A DNA stretch of 64,000 nt from Burkholderia sp. GAS332 (GTDB lineage Bacteria; Pseudomonadota; Gammaproteobacteria; Burkholderiales; Burkholderiaceae): contig FSRV01000002.1 in assembly GCA_900142905.1 (NCBI GenBank), positions 3,410,001-3,474,000 of the forward strand. Reading direction: 5' to 3'. The notes under the pieces were generated by a model. That model saw only the letters and a list, made by a program, of their open reading frames with translations, searched no databases and was not told the origin of the DNA. Numbering within the stretch: the stretch's first letter is position 1; every line of letters begins with the position of its first letter. Shown here in pieces: positions 1-8,089 of this stretch. The translations under genes were made by a program, and so were the position numbers.

Positions 1-690
1 TTGCGCATTCGGCCGTTGCGCATCGAAATACGCATACGTCGATGGGTTCGCCACCACGTAGCGCACGTCGATGCCTTCACGGGTCAGCACGTCGATGTTA
101 CGCGCCGCCACGGCGTAACGCTGCACGACCTGTGCGCCGCCCGAATGCCCTGCGACCACCACGTGCTGCAGATTTGGAAACAGCTTGCGATCCGCGAGGC
201 GCGTAACGATCGCGTCCAGCACCGCGTATGAACTGATGGGCAGCGGCCCCCGCGCCGGTTCCCCGCCCATCCACGCGTCGCCCTTCCAGCGCAGCAGATC
301 GGCCGGTTCGTCATGCACGCGCAGGTCGAGCGTGGCGAGGAACTGCGGTGCGATCAGAAGCGTGCTGTCGGCGTCCGCATGAGCCGCTTCGCGTGCATTC
401 TGCGCAGTGCGGAAGTACACGTCGGCGTTGCGCAGTTTGCCGTGAATTACGATCACCGCACGCGTCACCTGCGGTTGCGGGACGTTCCAATCCTTCGACA
501 GATACAGCGGAAATTCAGCTTGCCCTTGCGGCGTGTCGATCGTGAACCGTGTATCCGAGATCGTCGCCACCGGTTTCAGATGGGACTTATCCGCATTCAC
601 CGCGAATGCCGGTTGCGCAAGCAATGCCAGCATCGCGGCGCCCACTGCCAAGCCGCCCCTCGCCAAACGTCGTGAACGATTGAATGTCAT
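1..690 (-). CDS. Secreted alpha/beta-hydrolase fold protein, 3' end outside the window
   Basis: The frame opens with ATG at 690 and is open to base 1, giving 230 residues without the C-terminus. Residues 1-30 form a Sec-type signal peptide (basic NRSRR start, hydrophobic core, cleavage near QPAFA), so the product is probably periplasmic or exported. The motif GHSGG at residues 181-185 is a nucleophile elbow with Ser183 as the predicted catalytic serine. An HGK motif near residue 83 would be the oxyanion-hole loop. The family is alpha/beta hydrolase; the substrate (ester, polyester or peptide) cannot be told. The acid and histidine of the triad would lie beyond the window edge. It diverges from the LysR gene at 908 and could be its target. 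Confidence 0.75.
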   Translation of the reverse strand, partial: MTFNRSRRLARGGLAVGAAMLALLAQPAFAVNADKSHLKPVATISDTRFTIDTPQGQAEFPLYLSKDWNVPQPQVTRAVIVIHGKLRNADVYFRTAQNAREAAHADADSTLLIAPQFLATLDLRVHDEPADLLRWKGDAWMGGEPARGPLPISSYAVLDAIVTRLADRKLFPNLQHVVVAGHSGGAQVVQRYAVAARNIDVLTREGIDVRYVVANPSTYAYFDAQRPNAQ

Positions 691-848
691 GCAGCTTGCT
701 CCTGATTACCGTGCACCGTCTTGAACGCGGTGCATCGTCGAATCCGTCGTTGAAAAGTCCAAAAGTCCAGAACCGGCATTAGCCGGCGCGATGAACAAGA
801 TCGTAGGACCGAGCGGGGTAAATGTAAAATACCTGTTTTCCGCACTCT

Positions 849-867
849 CCATATTTATAAAATATGG
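849..867. promoter_or_regulatory. Perfect AT-rich palindrome, probable LysR binding site
   Basis: Eight-base arms CCATATTT and AAATATGG flank a 3-base ATA centre. The site includes a T-N11-A motif, the usual LysR half-site signature. It lies 40 bp before the LysR start at 908 and about 160 bp before the divergent hydrolase start at 690, the right place for autoregulation and divergent control. Binding by this LysR protein is inferred. Confidence 0.45.
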
Positions 868-907
868 CAATGAACAGAACGTAAAGCGGCCAGGGAGACG
901 TAACACC

Positions 908-1816
908 ATGGAGCTTCGCCACTTGCGCTACTTCCTGGCGGTTGCCGAGGAAGGCCAATTCACGCGTGCGGCCGAGCGGCTGGCGATGCAACAGCCGCCG
1001 CTCTCACAGCAGATTCGAACGCTGGAAGAAGAGATCGGCTTCGAGCTGTTTGTGCGCCTGCCGCGCGGCGTAACCTTGACGCCCGCGGGGCAGGCCTTTG
1101 CGGAAGACGCACAACGTTTGCTGCTGGATCTTCAGCAGTCGGTGGACAAGGCGCACCGGATCGCGCGCGGCGAACTCGGCACGATCTCGATCGGCCTCAC
1201 CAGTTCGGCCGCGTTCCATCCCTTCACGACGGAGACGATCCGGGCCTTTCGCGCGGTGTGTCCCGAAGTCGCCGTGGAGCTTGCCGAGCTCAACGCGGCG
1301 GAGATTATCGAGCGTTTGGCCGCGGGGCAGATTCAGGCCGCGTTTCTCCGCAAGCCAGTCGATGCGCGCGAGGGCGTGGCGTTCGAGTTATTGCTCGACG
1401 AACCGATGGTGGTGGTATTACCTGTTGGGCACCCATTGCTAAAGGGGGCGGGCAAAAAACGGCCACAGGTGTCGTTGAAGGCGCTGGCGCACGAGGACTT
1501 CATTCTGGTCCGCCGGCCAGGAGCACCTGGCATGTACGCGGACATCCTGGCGGCCTGCCGGCAAGCCGGGTTCGTGCCGCGGATTGCGCGCGAAGTGCCG
1601 CGCATGGTGTCGGGGATCAATCTGGTCGCAGCAGGGTTAGGGGTCACGCTGGTGCCCGCGTCGATGCAACGGTACGACCAGGTGGGAACGGTGTATTGCA
1701 CGTTGATGAATCCCGCGAAGTTGAGCGCCCCACTGCATCTTGCCTACCCTGCGGGACTACGCAATAGCGCGGCGACCCGCTTCATCGAACTGGTAAAGGC
1801 GCGCATTCACGGCTGA
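908..1816 (+). CDS. LysR-family transcriptional regulator
   Basis: This 302-residue protein has the standard LysR length. The N-terminus (MELRHLRYFLAVAEEG, then SQQIRTLEEEIGFELF) is the winged helix-turn-helix of residues 1-60. The rest is the periplasmic-binding-like effector domain. An upstream in-frame start at 791 exists, but ATG 908 gives the canonical LysR N-terminus and follows a purine-rich GGGAGA stretch, so I chose it. The sequence type resembles the BenM/CatM branch, which responds to aromatic acids, but the effector cannot be assigned. The palindrome at 849-867 and the divergent hydrolase gene suggest local control. Confidence 0.9.
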   Translation: MELRHLRYFLAVAEEGQFTRAAERLAMQQPPLSQQIRTLEEEIGFELFVRLPRGVTLTPAGQAFAEDAQRLLLDLQQSVDKAHRIARGELGTISIGLTSSAAFHPFTTETIRAFRAVCPEVAVELAELNAAEIIERLAAGQIQAAFLRKPVDAREGVAFELLLDEPMVVVLPVGHPLLKGAGKKRPQVSLKALAHEDFILVRRPGAPGMYADILAACRQAGFVPRIAREVPRMVSGINLVAAGLGVTLVPASMQRYDQVGTVYCTLMNPAKLSAPLHLAYPAGLRNSAATRFIELVKARIHG

Positions 1817-1833
1817 ATGCCCCGGGCGCTTGC

Positions 1834-1880
1834 GCCATCGCCATCGCCATCGCCATCGCCATCGCCATCGCCATCGCCAC
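1834..1880. repeat. Hexanucleotide tandem repeat (GCCATC)7 plus partial copy
   Basis: Seven perfect GCCATC copies occupy 1834-1875, followed by GCCAC. The repeat lies 18 bp after the LysR stop and about 40 bp before the marR promoter. Such tracts change copy number by slippage. Because it is outside any gene here, variation would only change spacing. Confidence 0.95.
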
Positions 1881-1917
1881 GAAAACCCGTGTCACAAAAA
1901 ATCCCCAATTCAATAGT

Positions 1918-1945
1918 TTGCTAACGAATTTTTTAGAAATACAAT
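1918..1945 (+). promoter_or_regulatory. Putative sigma-70 promoter for the marR-efflux operon
   Basis: A TTGCTA -35 box (1918-1923) and TACAAT -10 box (1940-1945) are separated by 16 bp in an AT-rich island. The -10 box ends only 7 bp before the marR ATG at 1953, so transcription should start at or next to the start codon. An imperfect CTAA...TTAG inverted repeat (1921-1936) overlaps the promoter and is a candidate MarR autoregulatory operator. Confidence 0.5.
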
Positions 1946-1952
1946 ACCGGCC

Positions 1953-2414
1953 ATGTCGAATCTCGATGCCTTGCGCCGCACCGTTAGCAGCACCCTGGTC
2001 GTCGCTGCCAGAAAATGGCGGCGTACGAGCCATGGCGTGCTTGCGGCCTTTAACGTCTCCGAAGCGTGCGCCACGCCGCTCCTGACCGCCAGCCGGCTCG
2101 GCGAAGCGGTGCGGCAGGTCACGCTGGCCGATCACATCGGTATTGAAGGACCCTCGCTCGTGCGGCTGCTCGATCAACTGTGCGCCGCCGGCCTGATGCG
2201 CCGCGACGAAGATCCCGAAGACCGGCGCGCCAAGACCGTGGCGCTCACGGACGAAGGCCGCGCCGTCACCGCGAAAATGGAAGAAGAGCTTAATACGTTG
2301 CGGGCGCAAGCTTTGAAAGGCATCTCGCGCAGCGATCTCGAAGCGACCCTGCGGGTGCTGGCCGCTTTCACGGCCGACGCAGCGGCGCCGCACAATACCG
2401 GCGACGCCAAGTAA
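1953..2414 (+). CDS. MarR-family transcriptional regulator of the efflux operon
   Basis: The protein has 153 residues, the usual MarR size. The winged helix spans roughly residues 45-110, including the recognition region around GPSLVRLLDQLCAAGL and the wing RRDEDPEDRRAK. It is the first gene of a tight operon: the FUSC gene starts 6 bp after its stop. MarR proteins of this context are usually phenolic-acid-responsive repressors of the pump behind them, which is the inferred role here. There is no clear ribosome-binding site, and the predicted -10 box sits almost on the start codon, so the mRNA may be leaderless. Confidence 0.88.
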   Translation: MSNLDALRRTVSSTLVVAARKWRRTSHGVLAAFNVSEACATPLLTASRLGEAVRQVTLADHIGIEGPSLVRLLDQLCAAGLMRRDEDPEDRRAKTVALTDEGRAVTAKMEEELNTLRAQALKGISRSDLEATLRVLAAFTADAAAPHNTGDAK

Positions 2415-2420
2415 CGATTT

Positions 2421-4523
2421 ATGGCCTATCCCACCCTTCGCGACTGGCTGTTTTCGGTCAAGACGTTTGCCGCGGCGATGATCGCGCTCTACATCGGCCT
2501 CGCACTCGAGTTGCCCCGGCCGTACTGGGCGATGGCCACCGTCTACATCGTATCGAATCCGTTTGTCGGCGCGACCCGCTCCAAGGCGCTCTATCGTGCG
2601 CTCGGCACCGCCCTCGGCGCGTCGGCCGCGGTGCTGCTCGTGCCGCCGTTCGTCGAATCGCCGTATCTGTTCAGCGTGATCGTCGCGTTGTGGACGGGCA
2701 CGCTGCTGTATCTGGCAGTCGCTGACCGCACCGCGCGCAGCTACGTCTTCATGCTGGCGGCGTACACCATGCCGATCATCGCCTTGCCTTCGGTGACGAA
2801 TCCCGGCGGCGTGTTCGATCTGGCGATCAGCCGCACCGAAGAAATCACGCTCGGCATCGTGTGCGCGAGCATTGTCGGCAGTTCGCTGTTTCCTAGCCGG
2901 CTCGCGCCCACCATTATCGAGCGGACCGACGCGTGGTTTCGCGACGCCGCGTTCTATGCGACCGAAACGCTGTCCGGGCGCATTGCGGGCTCGGCAATCT
3001 CGGGGGCTCGCCAGCGGATCGCGTCCACGATCAACGGGCTGGAACTGCTGCTGAGCCAGCTTGCCTACGACCATACCCGGCCGGACATCCTGACCCGCGC
3101 TCACGAGTTGCGCGGGCGCATGCAGCTGCTGCTGCCGATGATGTCGGCGCTGGCCGATCCGCTGATCGCGCTGTACAACAGCGGCCGGCAGACATGGCCA
3201 GAGGGTCTCGAAGCGTTGCTCAACGACGTCATCAAGTGGTTCAATACGCCGCGCCCCGCAGCCAGCGCAGGCTATCACCCCGACGCGGCAGCCAACGCAT
3301 TGCGCGAGCGCATCGCCGCGATGCAGCCGCCGCCGGCCGCCCTCGCGAACTGGGACGGCGCGCTGCTTTCGAACGCGCTGTGGCGTTTGAAACAGGTGAT
3401 CGATGTGTGGCAAGACTGCCGCTCACTGCGCATCATCATCACGCGCGAAGAAGGCTCGTGGCGGCCACGCTTCCGCCATTGGCGGCTGGGCGGCACCGAG
3501 CGGTACTTCGACCGCGGCATCATGCTGTTCTCGACGGTATCGGCGGGCGCCGCGGTGATTATCGCGTGCAGTCTATGGATCAGCTCAGGCTGGGCGGACG
3601 GCGCCAGTGCGGTCACGCTGGCAGCGGTCGCCTGCTGCTTCTTCGCCGCGCTCGACGAACCCGCGCCCATGGTGTTCAGGTTCTTCGTCGCGACGGCAAT
3701 TGCCGTGGTGGCCGCCGGCATTTATCTGTTCGCCGTACTGCCGCATGTGCATGATTTTCCGATGCTGGTCATCCTGTTCGCCGCGCCGTTCATTCTCGTG
3801 GGCACGTTAATCCCGCGTCCGCAGTTCAATATGGTCACGGTGCTGGTGGCCGTCAATACCGCCACCTTCATCAGCATTCAGGATGCCTACTCGGCCGACT
3901 TCCTGATCTTCCTGAACAGCAATCTCGCGGGCCTCGCAGGCTTGCTCTATGCCTATCTGTGGACCCGCGCGACGCGCCCGTTCGGCGCCGAACTCGCGGC
4001 CTCCCGGCTGTTGCGCTCGAGCTGGGCCGACGTAGTACTGACTGCGTCCACACGGACGATCGAAGACCCCCGCAATCTCGCCGCGCGCATGCTCGACCGC
4101 CTGATGCAGTTGATCCCGCGCCTTGCCGCCACGGACGACCATCGCCATCCGTCGATCGAAAGCTTCCGCGATCTGCGCATCGCCTTCAACGCACTCGATC
4201 TGCGCCGCGTGACCGCCAAGCTCGGCGGCGAAGCACCGGCCGCGATCGAACATGTCCTCGACGACGTGCGTCAATACTTCGAAACCTGCATCGACCGGCG
4301 CGCGCGCCAACCGGTGCCCGAGAGCCTGATGACGTCCATCGACGCCGCCGTGGCGCGCGTCACGGCACAAGGGCTCGCCAATGCCGGCGCGCCGAGCCCG
4401 ACCTCGCAAGCCTCGGCTCGCAAGTTGCGCGAAGCGTTGCACGCGCTGGTCGGCTTGCGTCTTTCGCTATTTCCGGCCACGCTAATCACACCCACGCCGC
4501 CCGAACCGGAGGCCGTTGCCTGA
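2421..4523 (+). CDS. FUSC-family inner-membrane efflux transporter (AaeB/fusaric-acid type)
   Basis: This 700-residue protein has the two-lobed FUSC layout. A first membrane block lies at about residues 15-175, a long soluble helical region follows, a second membrane block runs from about 375 to 510, and a cytoplasmic C-terminal domain ends the protein. Relatives export aromatic carboxylic acids such as p-hydroxybenzoate or fusaric acid. It is followed by the small DUF1656 protein, the HlyD adaptor and an outer-membrane factor, together a complete tripartite pump. The substrate is inferred only from the family. Confidence 0.88.
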   Translation: MAYPTLRDWLFSVKTFAAAMIALYIGLALELPRPYWAMATVYIVSNPFVGATRSKALYRALGTALGASAAVLLVPPFVESPYLFSVIVALWTGTLLYLAVADRTARSYVFMLAAYTMPIIALPSVTNPGGVFDLAISRTEEITLGIVCASIVGSSLFPSRLAPTIIERTDAWFRDAAFYATETLSGRIAGSAISGARQRIASTINGLELLLSQLAYDHTRPDILTRAHELRGRMQLLLPMMSALADPLIALYNSGRQTWPEGLEALLNDVIKWFNTPRPAASAGYHPDAAANALRERIAAMQPPPAALANWDGALLSNALWRLKQVIDVWQDCRSLRIIITREEGSWRPRFRHWRLGGTERYFDRGIMLFSTVSAGAAVIIACSLWISSGWADGASAVTLAAVACCFFAALDEPAPMVFRFFVATAIAVVAAGIYLFAVLPHVHDFPMLVILFAAPFILVGTLIPRPQFNMVTVLVAVNTATFISIQDAYSADFLIFLNSNLAGLAGLLYAYLWTRATRPFGAELAASRLLRSSWADVVLTASTRTIEDPRNLAARMLDRLMQLIPRLAATDDHRHPSIESFRDLRIAFNALDLRRVTAKLGGEAPAAIEHVLDDVRQYFETCIDRRARQPVPESLMTSIDAAVARVTAQGLANAGAPSPTSQASARKLREALHALVGLRLSLFPATLITPTPPEPEAVA

Positions 4524-4568
4524 TGCGCCCGTCCCGCAACCCGATCCACCCCATTCCCAGTTCCCGCG

Positions 4569-4778
4569 ATGATCGGTGAAATCGATATCTTCGGCGTGTT
4601 CGTGCCGGCCGTGCTCGTGCTGATGTTCATCGCCTATCTGATCAACCTGGTCATCCGCACGGTGCTCGCACGCGTCGGCTTTTACCGCTTCGTCTGGCAC
4701 CGTTCCATCTTCGATCTCGGCATCTATGTGCTGGTGCTGGGCCTTGTCGTCGTCGTTTCGCACAGACTAATAACGTGA
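4569..4778 (+). CDS. DUF1656 small membrane protein (AaeX-like)
   Basis: A 69-residue protein with two hydrophobic helices (about residues 8-30 and 47-66) separated by a basic loop. The start MIGEIDIFGVFVPA is typical of DUF1656, which almost always sits between a FUSC transporter and its HlyD adaptor. Its last bases overlap the start of the adaptor gene by 4 bp, indicating translational coupling. The exact role in the pump is unknown. Confidence 0.88.
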   Translation: MIGEIDIFGVFVPAVLVLMFIAYLINLVIRTVLARVGFYRFVWHRSIFDLGIYVLVLGLVVVVSHRLIT

Positions 4779-5821
4779 AAAAAACCTGGTTCTCCGTCGG
4801 TCAAATTCTGCTGACCCTGATCGTTGTCGTGGTTGCAGCCTTCGTGCTGTGGAAACTGGTCGCCTACTACATGTTCGCGCCGTGGACTCGCGACGGCCAC
4901 GTGCGCGCCGACGTGATCCAGGTCGCGCCGGATATCTCGGGGCTGATCTCATCGGTCGAGGTGGTCGACAACCAGCAGGTCAAGCAAGGCCAGGTGCTGT
5001 TCGTGATCGATCAGGCCCGCTATACGCTCGCACTGCGCCAGGCGCAGGCCACCGCGCAGCAACGCCGTGCCACCCTCGATCAGGCGCGCCGCGAAGACGC
5101 GCGTAACCACCAGCTCGGCAACCTCGTCGCGGCGGAAGTCGCCGAAGAAAGCCGTTCGCGTGTCGAAACGGCGGAGGCCGCGCTCGCCGATGCGAACGTC
5201 GCGATCGATACGGCCAAGCTGAATCTGCAACGCACCACGATCGTGAGTCCGGTCGACGGTTATCTGAACGACCGCGCGCCGCGGACCGGCGAGTTCGTCT
5301 CCGCGGGCCGGGCCGTGGTGGCGGTGGTGGATATGAATTCGTTCCGGGTCGACGGTTATTTCGAAGAAACCAAGCTGCGCGGCATCGACATCGGCCAGCG
5401 GGTCGATATCCAGGTGATGGGCGAGCCCAAGGTGCTGCGCGGTCACGTGGTAAGCATCGTCGCGGCGATTGAAGATCGTGACCGCACGCTAGGCTCGAAT
5501 CTGCTGCCGAACGTGAACCCGGCGTTCAGCTGGGTGCGGCTGGCGCAACGGATTCCGGTGCGCGTTGCGCTCGACGAGGTGCCTGCCGACTTCCGCATGA
5601 TCGCCGGACGCACGGCGACGGTGTCGGTGCTCGATCTGTCGCCGACCGGCAAGCCTCGGGCGGCTGCGGGTGCTTCGGGGACTGTGGATGCATCAGCGGC
5701 ATCGGCATCGGCATCGGCTTCGACGTCGGCTACCTCTTCGGCTTTGGCAACGTCCGCTGTTCCGGCGGCTTCTACTCCGCAGCCGGCATCTGCTGCCGTC
5801 ATTTCGGGCGCATCGCAATGA
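4775..5821 (+). CDS. HlyD-family periplasmic adaptor of the tripartite pump
   Basis: This 348-residue protein has an N-terminal membrane anchor (about residues 10-32), a first biotin-lipoyl half near residues 45-80, a helical hairpin (80-150), a second lipoyl half around TIVSPVDGYL, and a beta-barrel domain. This is the EmrA/AaeA layout linking an inner-membrane pump to an outer-membrane channel. The last 50 residues are an Ala/Ser/Thr-rich low-complexity tail encoded partly by GGCATC repeats near 5699-5720; this is not part of the usual fold. The stop overlaps the start of the outer-membrane gene at 5818. Confidence 0.9.
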   Translation: MKKTWFSVGQILLTLIVVVVAAFVLWKLVAYYMFAPWTRDGHVRADVIQVAPDISGLISSVEVVDNQQVKQGQVLFVIDQARYTLALRQAQATAQQRRATLDQARREDARNHQLGNLVAAEVAEESRSRVETAEAALADANVAIDTAKLNLQRTTIVSPVDGYLNDRAPRTGEFVSAGRAVVAVVDMNSFRVDGYFEETKLRGIDIGQRVDIQVMGEPKVLRGHVVSIVAAIEDRDRTLGSNLLPNVNPAFSWVRLAQRIPVRVALDEVPADFRMIAGRTATVSVLDLSPTGKPRAAAGASGTVDASAASASASASTSATSSALATSAVPAASTPQPASAAVISGASQ

Positions 5822-7344
5822 AGCTGTCGCGTGCCCTGCCCTTATTGCCGCTGTTGCCTTTGGCCGTCGCGCTCAACGGCTGCATGAACGTCGGCCCCAA
5901 TTACGCGTTGCCGAAGCAGGCGCTGGTCAACGCGCCCCTCGCCAACGCGCCGATCGAAGGCGCCGATGCCAAACTGACCACCCGGCAAAACGTGCCCGCG
6001 GTCTGGTGGAAGCTCTATGACGATCCGGTGCTGAACAGCCTCGTCGACCAAGCGCTGCAATCGAATACCGACTTGCGCGTCGCGGCGGCCAACCTCGCGC
6101 GTTCGCGTGAAGCGCTGGGTGTGGCGCAAGCGCAAGGCGGCTTCTCCGGCAAGAGTTCGGTGCTGCTCGAACGCGCGCAGGAATCGGCCGAGCAGTATCT
6201 GCTTACCGAGAAGCTGCCGGTCGTCAATGAAGGCGATATCGGTATCAGCATCTCGTACGAGATCGACCTGTTCGGCAAGCTGCGGCGTGGTGTCGAAGCG
6301 GCGGCGGCGGACACGGAATCCGTACAGGCTGCGGGCGATCTCGCGCGAATCACGGTGGTCGCAGACGTGGTGCGCGCTTACGTCGACCAATGCTCGGCCG
6401 CCGAGGAACTCAGGGTCGCGCAGCAGTCGCTGGCATTGCAGAAGCAGCGTGCGGACGTGTCGCGCCGGCTGCGCGACGCGGGCCGCGGCAATCAACCCGA
6501 TGTGACGCGTAACCAGACCCAGGTCGATACCCTGGCGGCGGATATTCCGCGCTACACGGGGCGCCGCCAGATTGCGCAATACCGGCTCGCGGCGCTGCTG
6601 GCACGCGCACCGTCCGATTTGCCGCCGGCCGTGCTGGCCTGCAACACGCTGCCGCAGATCCGTCAGCCGATTCCGATCGGCGATGGCGCCGCGCTGCTCA
6701 AGCGCCGTCCGGACGTGCGCGAGGCCGAGCGTCAACTGGCGGCTTCGACGGCGCGCATCGGCGTCGCGACGGGCGCGTTATATCCGTCTGTGAGCATCGG
6801 GGCATCGGCGGGTTTGACCGGGATTCTGGAAGACCTCGGCACGTCGCCGACGGCGCGCTGGGCCTTCGGTCCGCTGATCAGTTGGACTTTCCCCACCAAT
6901 GGCGCACGAGGCCGTGTGCGCGAAGCGGAAGCGTCGAGCAACGTGGCGTTGGCGAAGTTCGACGGCGTGGTGCTGACCGCATTGCGTGAAACCGAAACCA
7001 GCCTCGCGACCTATGCATCCGACGCCGCCCGCGCCGACGCGCTGCGTGCCGCGCTGAAGTCGGCCGCCCAGTCGGCGGATGAAACGCATCGGCTGTACGT
7101 CGCCGGACGCGAGTCGTTCATTTCGGATCTGGATGCGACGCGCACGCTGACTTCAACGAAGTCTCAGGTGGCGGCCGCGGAAGGCCAGGTGGCGATCGAT
7201 CAGGTCAACCTGTTCCTCGCGCTCGGCGGTGGGTGGGAGACCGATGCGCCGACGGCGCCTGAGGCCACGGTGCCCAACGCGGCGACTTCCGCTGCTGCGG
7301 CGTCGGTCAAGACCGTGCCGACGGCGGCCAACAAAACGCCTTGA
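5818..7344 (+). CDS. Outer-membrane efflux lipoprotein, NodT/OprM family
   Basis: The 508-residue product starts with a lipoprotein signal; the lipobox LNGC places the acylated cysteine at residue 22. Two repeated OEP domains follow, with the typical QAxxQSNTDLRVAAANL and RRPDVREAERQLAAS signatures. It would form the trimeric channel for the FUSC/HlyD pump upstream. The C-terminus carries an Ala/Thr-rich extension of about 35 residues. It overlaps the adaptor gene by 4 bp. Confidence 0.92.
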   Translation: MKLSRALPLLPLLPLAVALNGCMNVGPNYALPKQALVNAPLANAPIEGADAKLTTRQNVPAVWWKLYDDPVLNSLVDQALQSNTDLRVAAANLARSREALGVAQAQGGFSGKSSVLLERAQESAEQYLLTEKLPVVNEGDIGISISYEIDLFGKLRRGVEAAAADTESVQAAGDLARITVVADVVRAYVDQCSAAEELRVAQQSLALQKQRADVSRRLRDAGRGNQPDVTRNQTQVDTLAADIPRYTGRRQIAQYRLAALLARAPSDLPPAVLACNTLPQIRQPIPIGDGAALLKRRPDVREAERQLAASTARIGVATGALYPSVSIGASAGLTGILEDLGTSPTARWAFGPLISWTFPTNGARGRVREAEASSNVALAKFDGVVLTALRETETSLATYASDAARADALRAALKSAAQSADETHRLYVAGRESFISDLDATRTLTSTKSQVAAAEGQVAIDQVNLFLALGGGWETDAPTAPEATVPNAATSAAAASVKTVPTAANKTP

Positions 7345-7451
7345 CCCTGCTGGCTCGCCTCATCCGGGTAAATCACTATTATTGGCAAGCTTTCTTTTAC
7401 CTTTCAAATCAGGTTAAATACGAGCCTCAACACCACGTTACGGGGTCACGT

Positions 7452-7544
7452 ATGTCGAATTTCATGCAAGGCGCAGCCACACTGGGCGGCTGTATCGGCG
7501 TTTTTACGGTGGTCGTCGCGGTCGTGGAGATGCTGGCGAACTGA
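7452..7544 (+). CDS. Possible 30-residue membrane peptide
   Basis: ATG at 7452 opens a short frame ending at 7544. The peptide has a short polar start and one hydrophobic stretch rich in Gly, Val and Ala (about residues 9-27), as in a single-pass membrane peptide. It follows the outer-membrane factor gene by about 107 bp and ends inside the hairpin at 7543-7557. The ribosome-binding site is weak (ACGGGG). Codon use fits the genome, but at this length chance cannot be excluded. Confidence 0.3.
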   Translation: MSNFMQGAATLGGCIGVFTVVVAVVEMLAN

Positions 7545-7557
7545 GCCCGCTGGGCTC
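7543..7557 (+). terminator. Hairpin downstream of the efflux operon
   Basis: GAGCCC and GGGCTC pair perfectly around a GCT loop. There is no T-run, so this is a weak intrinsic terminator at best. It lies between the efflux operon and the convergent minus-strand hydroxylase genes. Confidence 0.35.
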
Positions 7558-7601
7558 GTGATCGGCTCACCCAGGCGCCCGCGCCTGCGGTGTTGCCGGC
7601 C

Positions 7602-8063
7602 CTAAGCGGGCCGCCGCTTCGCGGCCGCCTGATGAATCGCCGCCCTTACCCTCGGATAGGTGCCGCAACGGCACACGATGTTGGACATCGCCGCATCGAT
7701 ATCCGCATCGGTGGGATCGGGCTTCTGCTTGAGCAGTGCGCAGGCCGCCATCAGTTGCGCGCTCTGGCAATAACCGCACTGCACCACGTCGAGATCGATC
7801 CACGCCGCTTTTAGCGCCTGCGCTTCGGCGCCCTGCACGCCTTCGATGGTCGTGATCTTCTGGGAGTGCAAACTCGACATGAGGGTCTGGCAGGCAAGGC
7901 CCGCCTTGCCGTCCAGATGGATCGTGCACGCGCCGCAAATGCCCACGCCGCAGCCGAACTTGGTGCCGGTCATGCCGAGGTCGCAGCGCAGCACCCACAG
8001 GAGCGGCATATCCGGTTCGGCTTGCACGGCCACTGCCCGGCCGTTGATGTTTAGCGATCCCAT
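7602..8063 (-). CDS. Small 2Fe-2S subunit of a molybdenum hydroxylase (IorA type)
   Basis: The 153-residue protein has the plant-type [2Fe-2S] domain (GCGVGICGACT, about residues 37-47, with a further Cys in GLACQ) and the helical [2Fe-2S] domain (CGYCQSAQ and CRCGTY). It passes electrons from the molybdopterin subunit encoded just upstream. I chose ATG 8063 because GGAGA precedes it at proper distance and MGSLNINGR is the normal start. The gap to the large-subunit stop is 26 bp. The pair resembles isoquinoline 1-oxidoreductase and related aldehyde-oxidising enzymes. No cytochrome c partner is adjacent. Confidence 0.88.
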   Translation of the reverse strand: MGSLNINGRAVAVQAEPDMPLLWVLRCDLGMTGTKFGCGVGICGACTIHLDGKAGLACQTLMSSLHSQKITTIEGVQGAEAQALKAAWIDLDVVQCGYCQSAQLMAACALLKQKPDPTDADIDAAMSNIVCRCGTYPRVRAAIHQAAAKRRPA

Positions 8064-8089
8064 GCTTGTCTCCGTCAATCCGATGCGTT

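Noticed and set aside
1834..1880. CRISPR-like repeat array
   Set aside because: The repeats are contiguous 6-base units without spacers, so this is a simple tandem repeat.
1782..3413. A 543-codon open frame on the minus strand
   Set aside because: It is antisense to marR and the FUSC transporter, has no family features, is Arg/His-rich, and ends in a Met-Ala run produced by the hexamer repeat.
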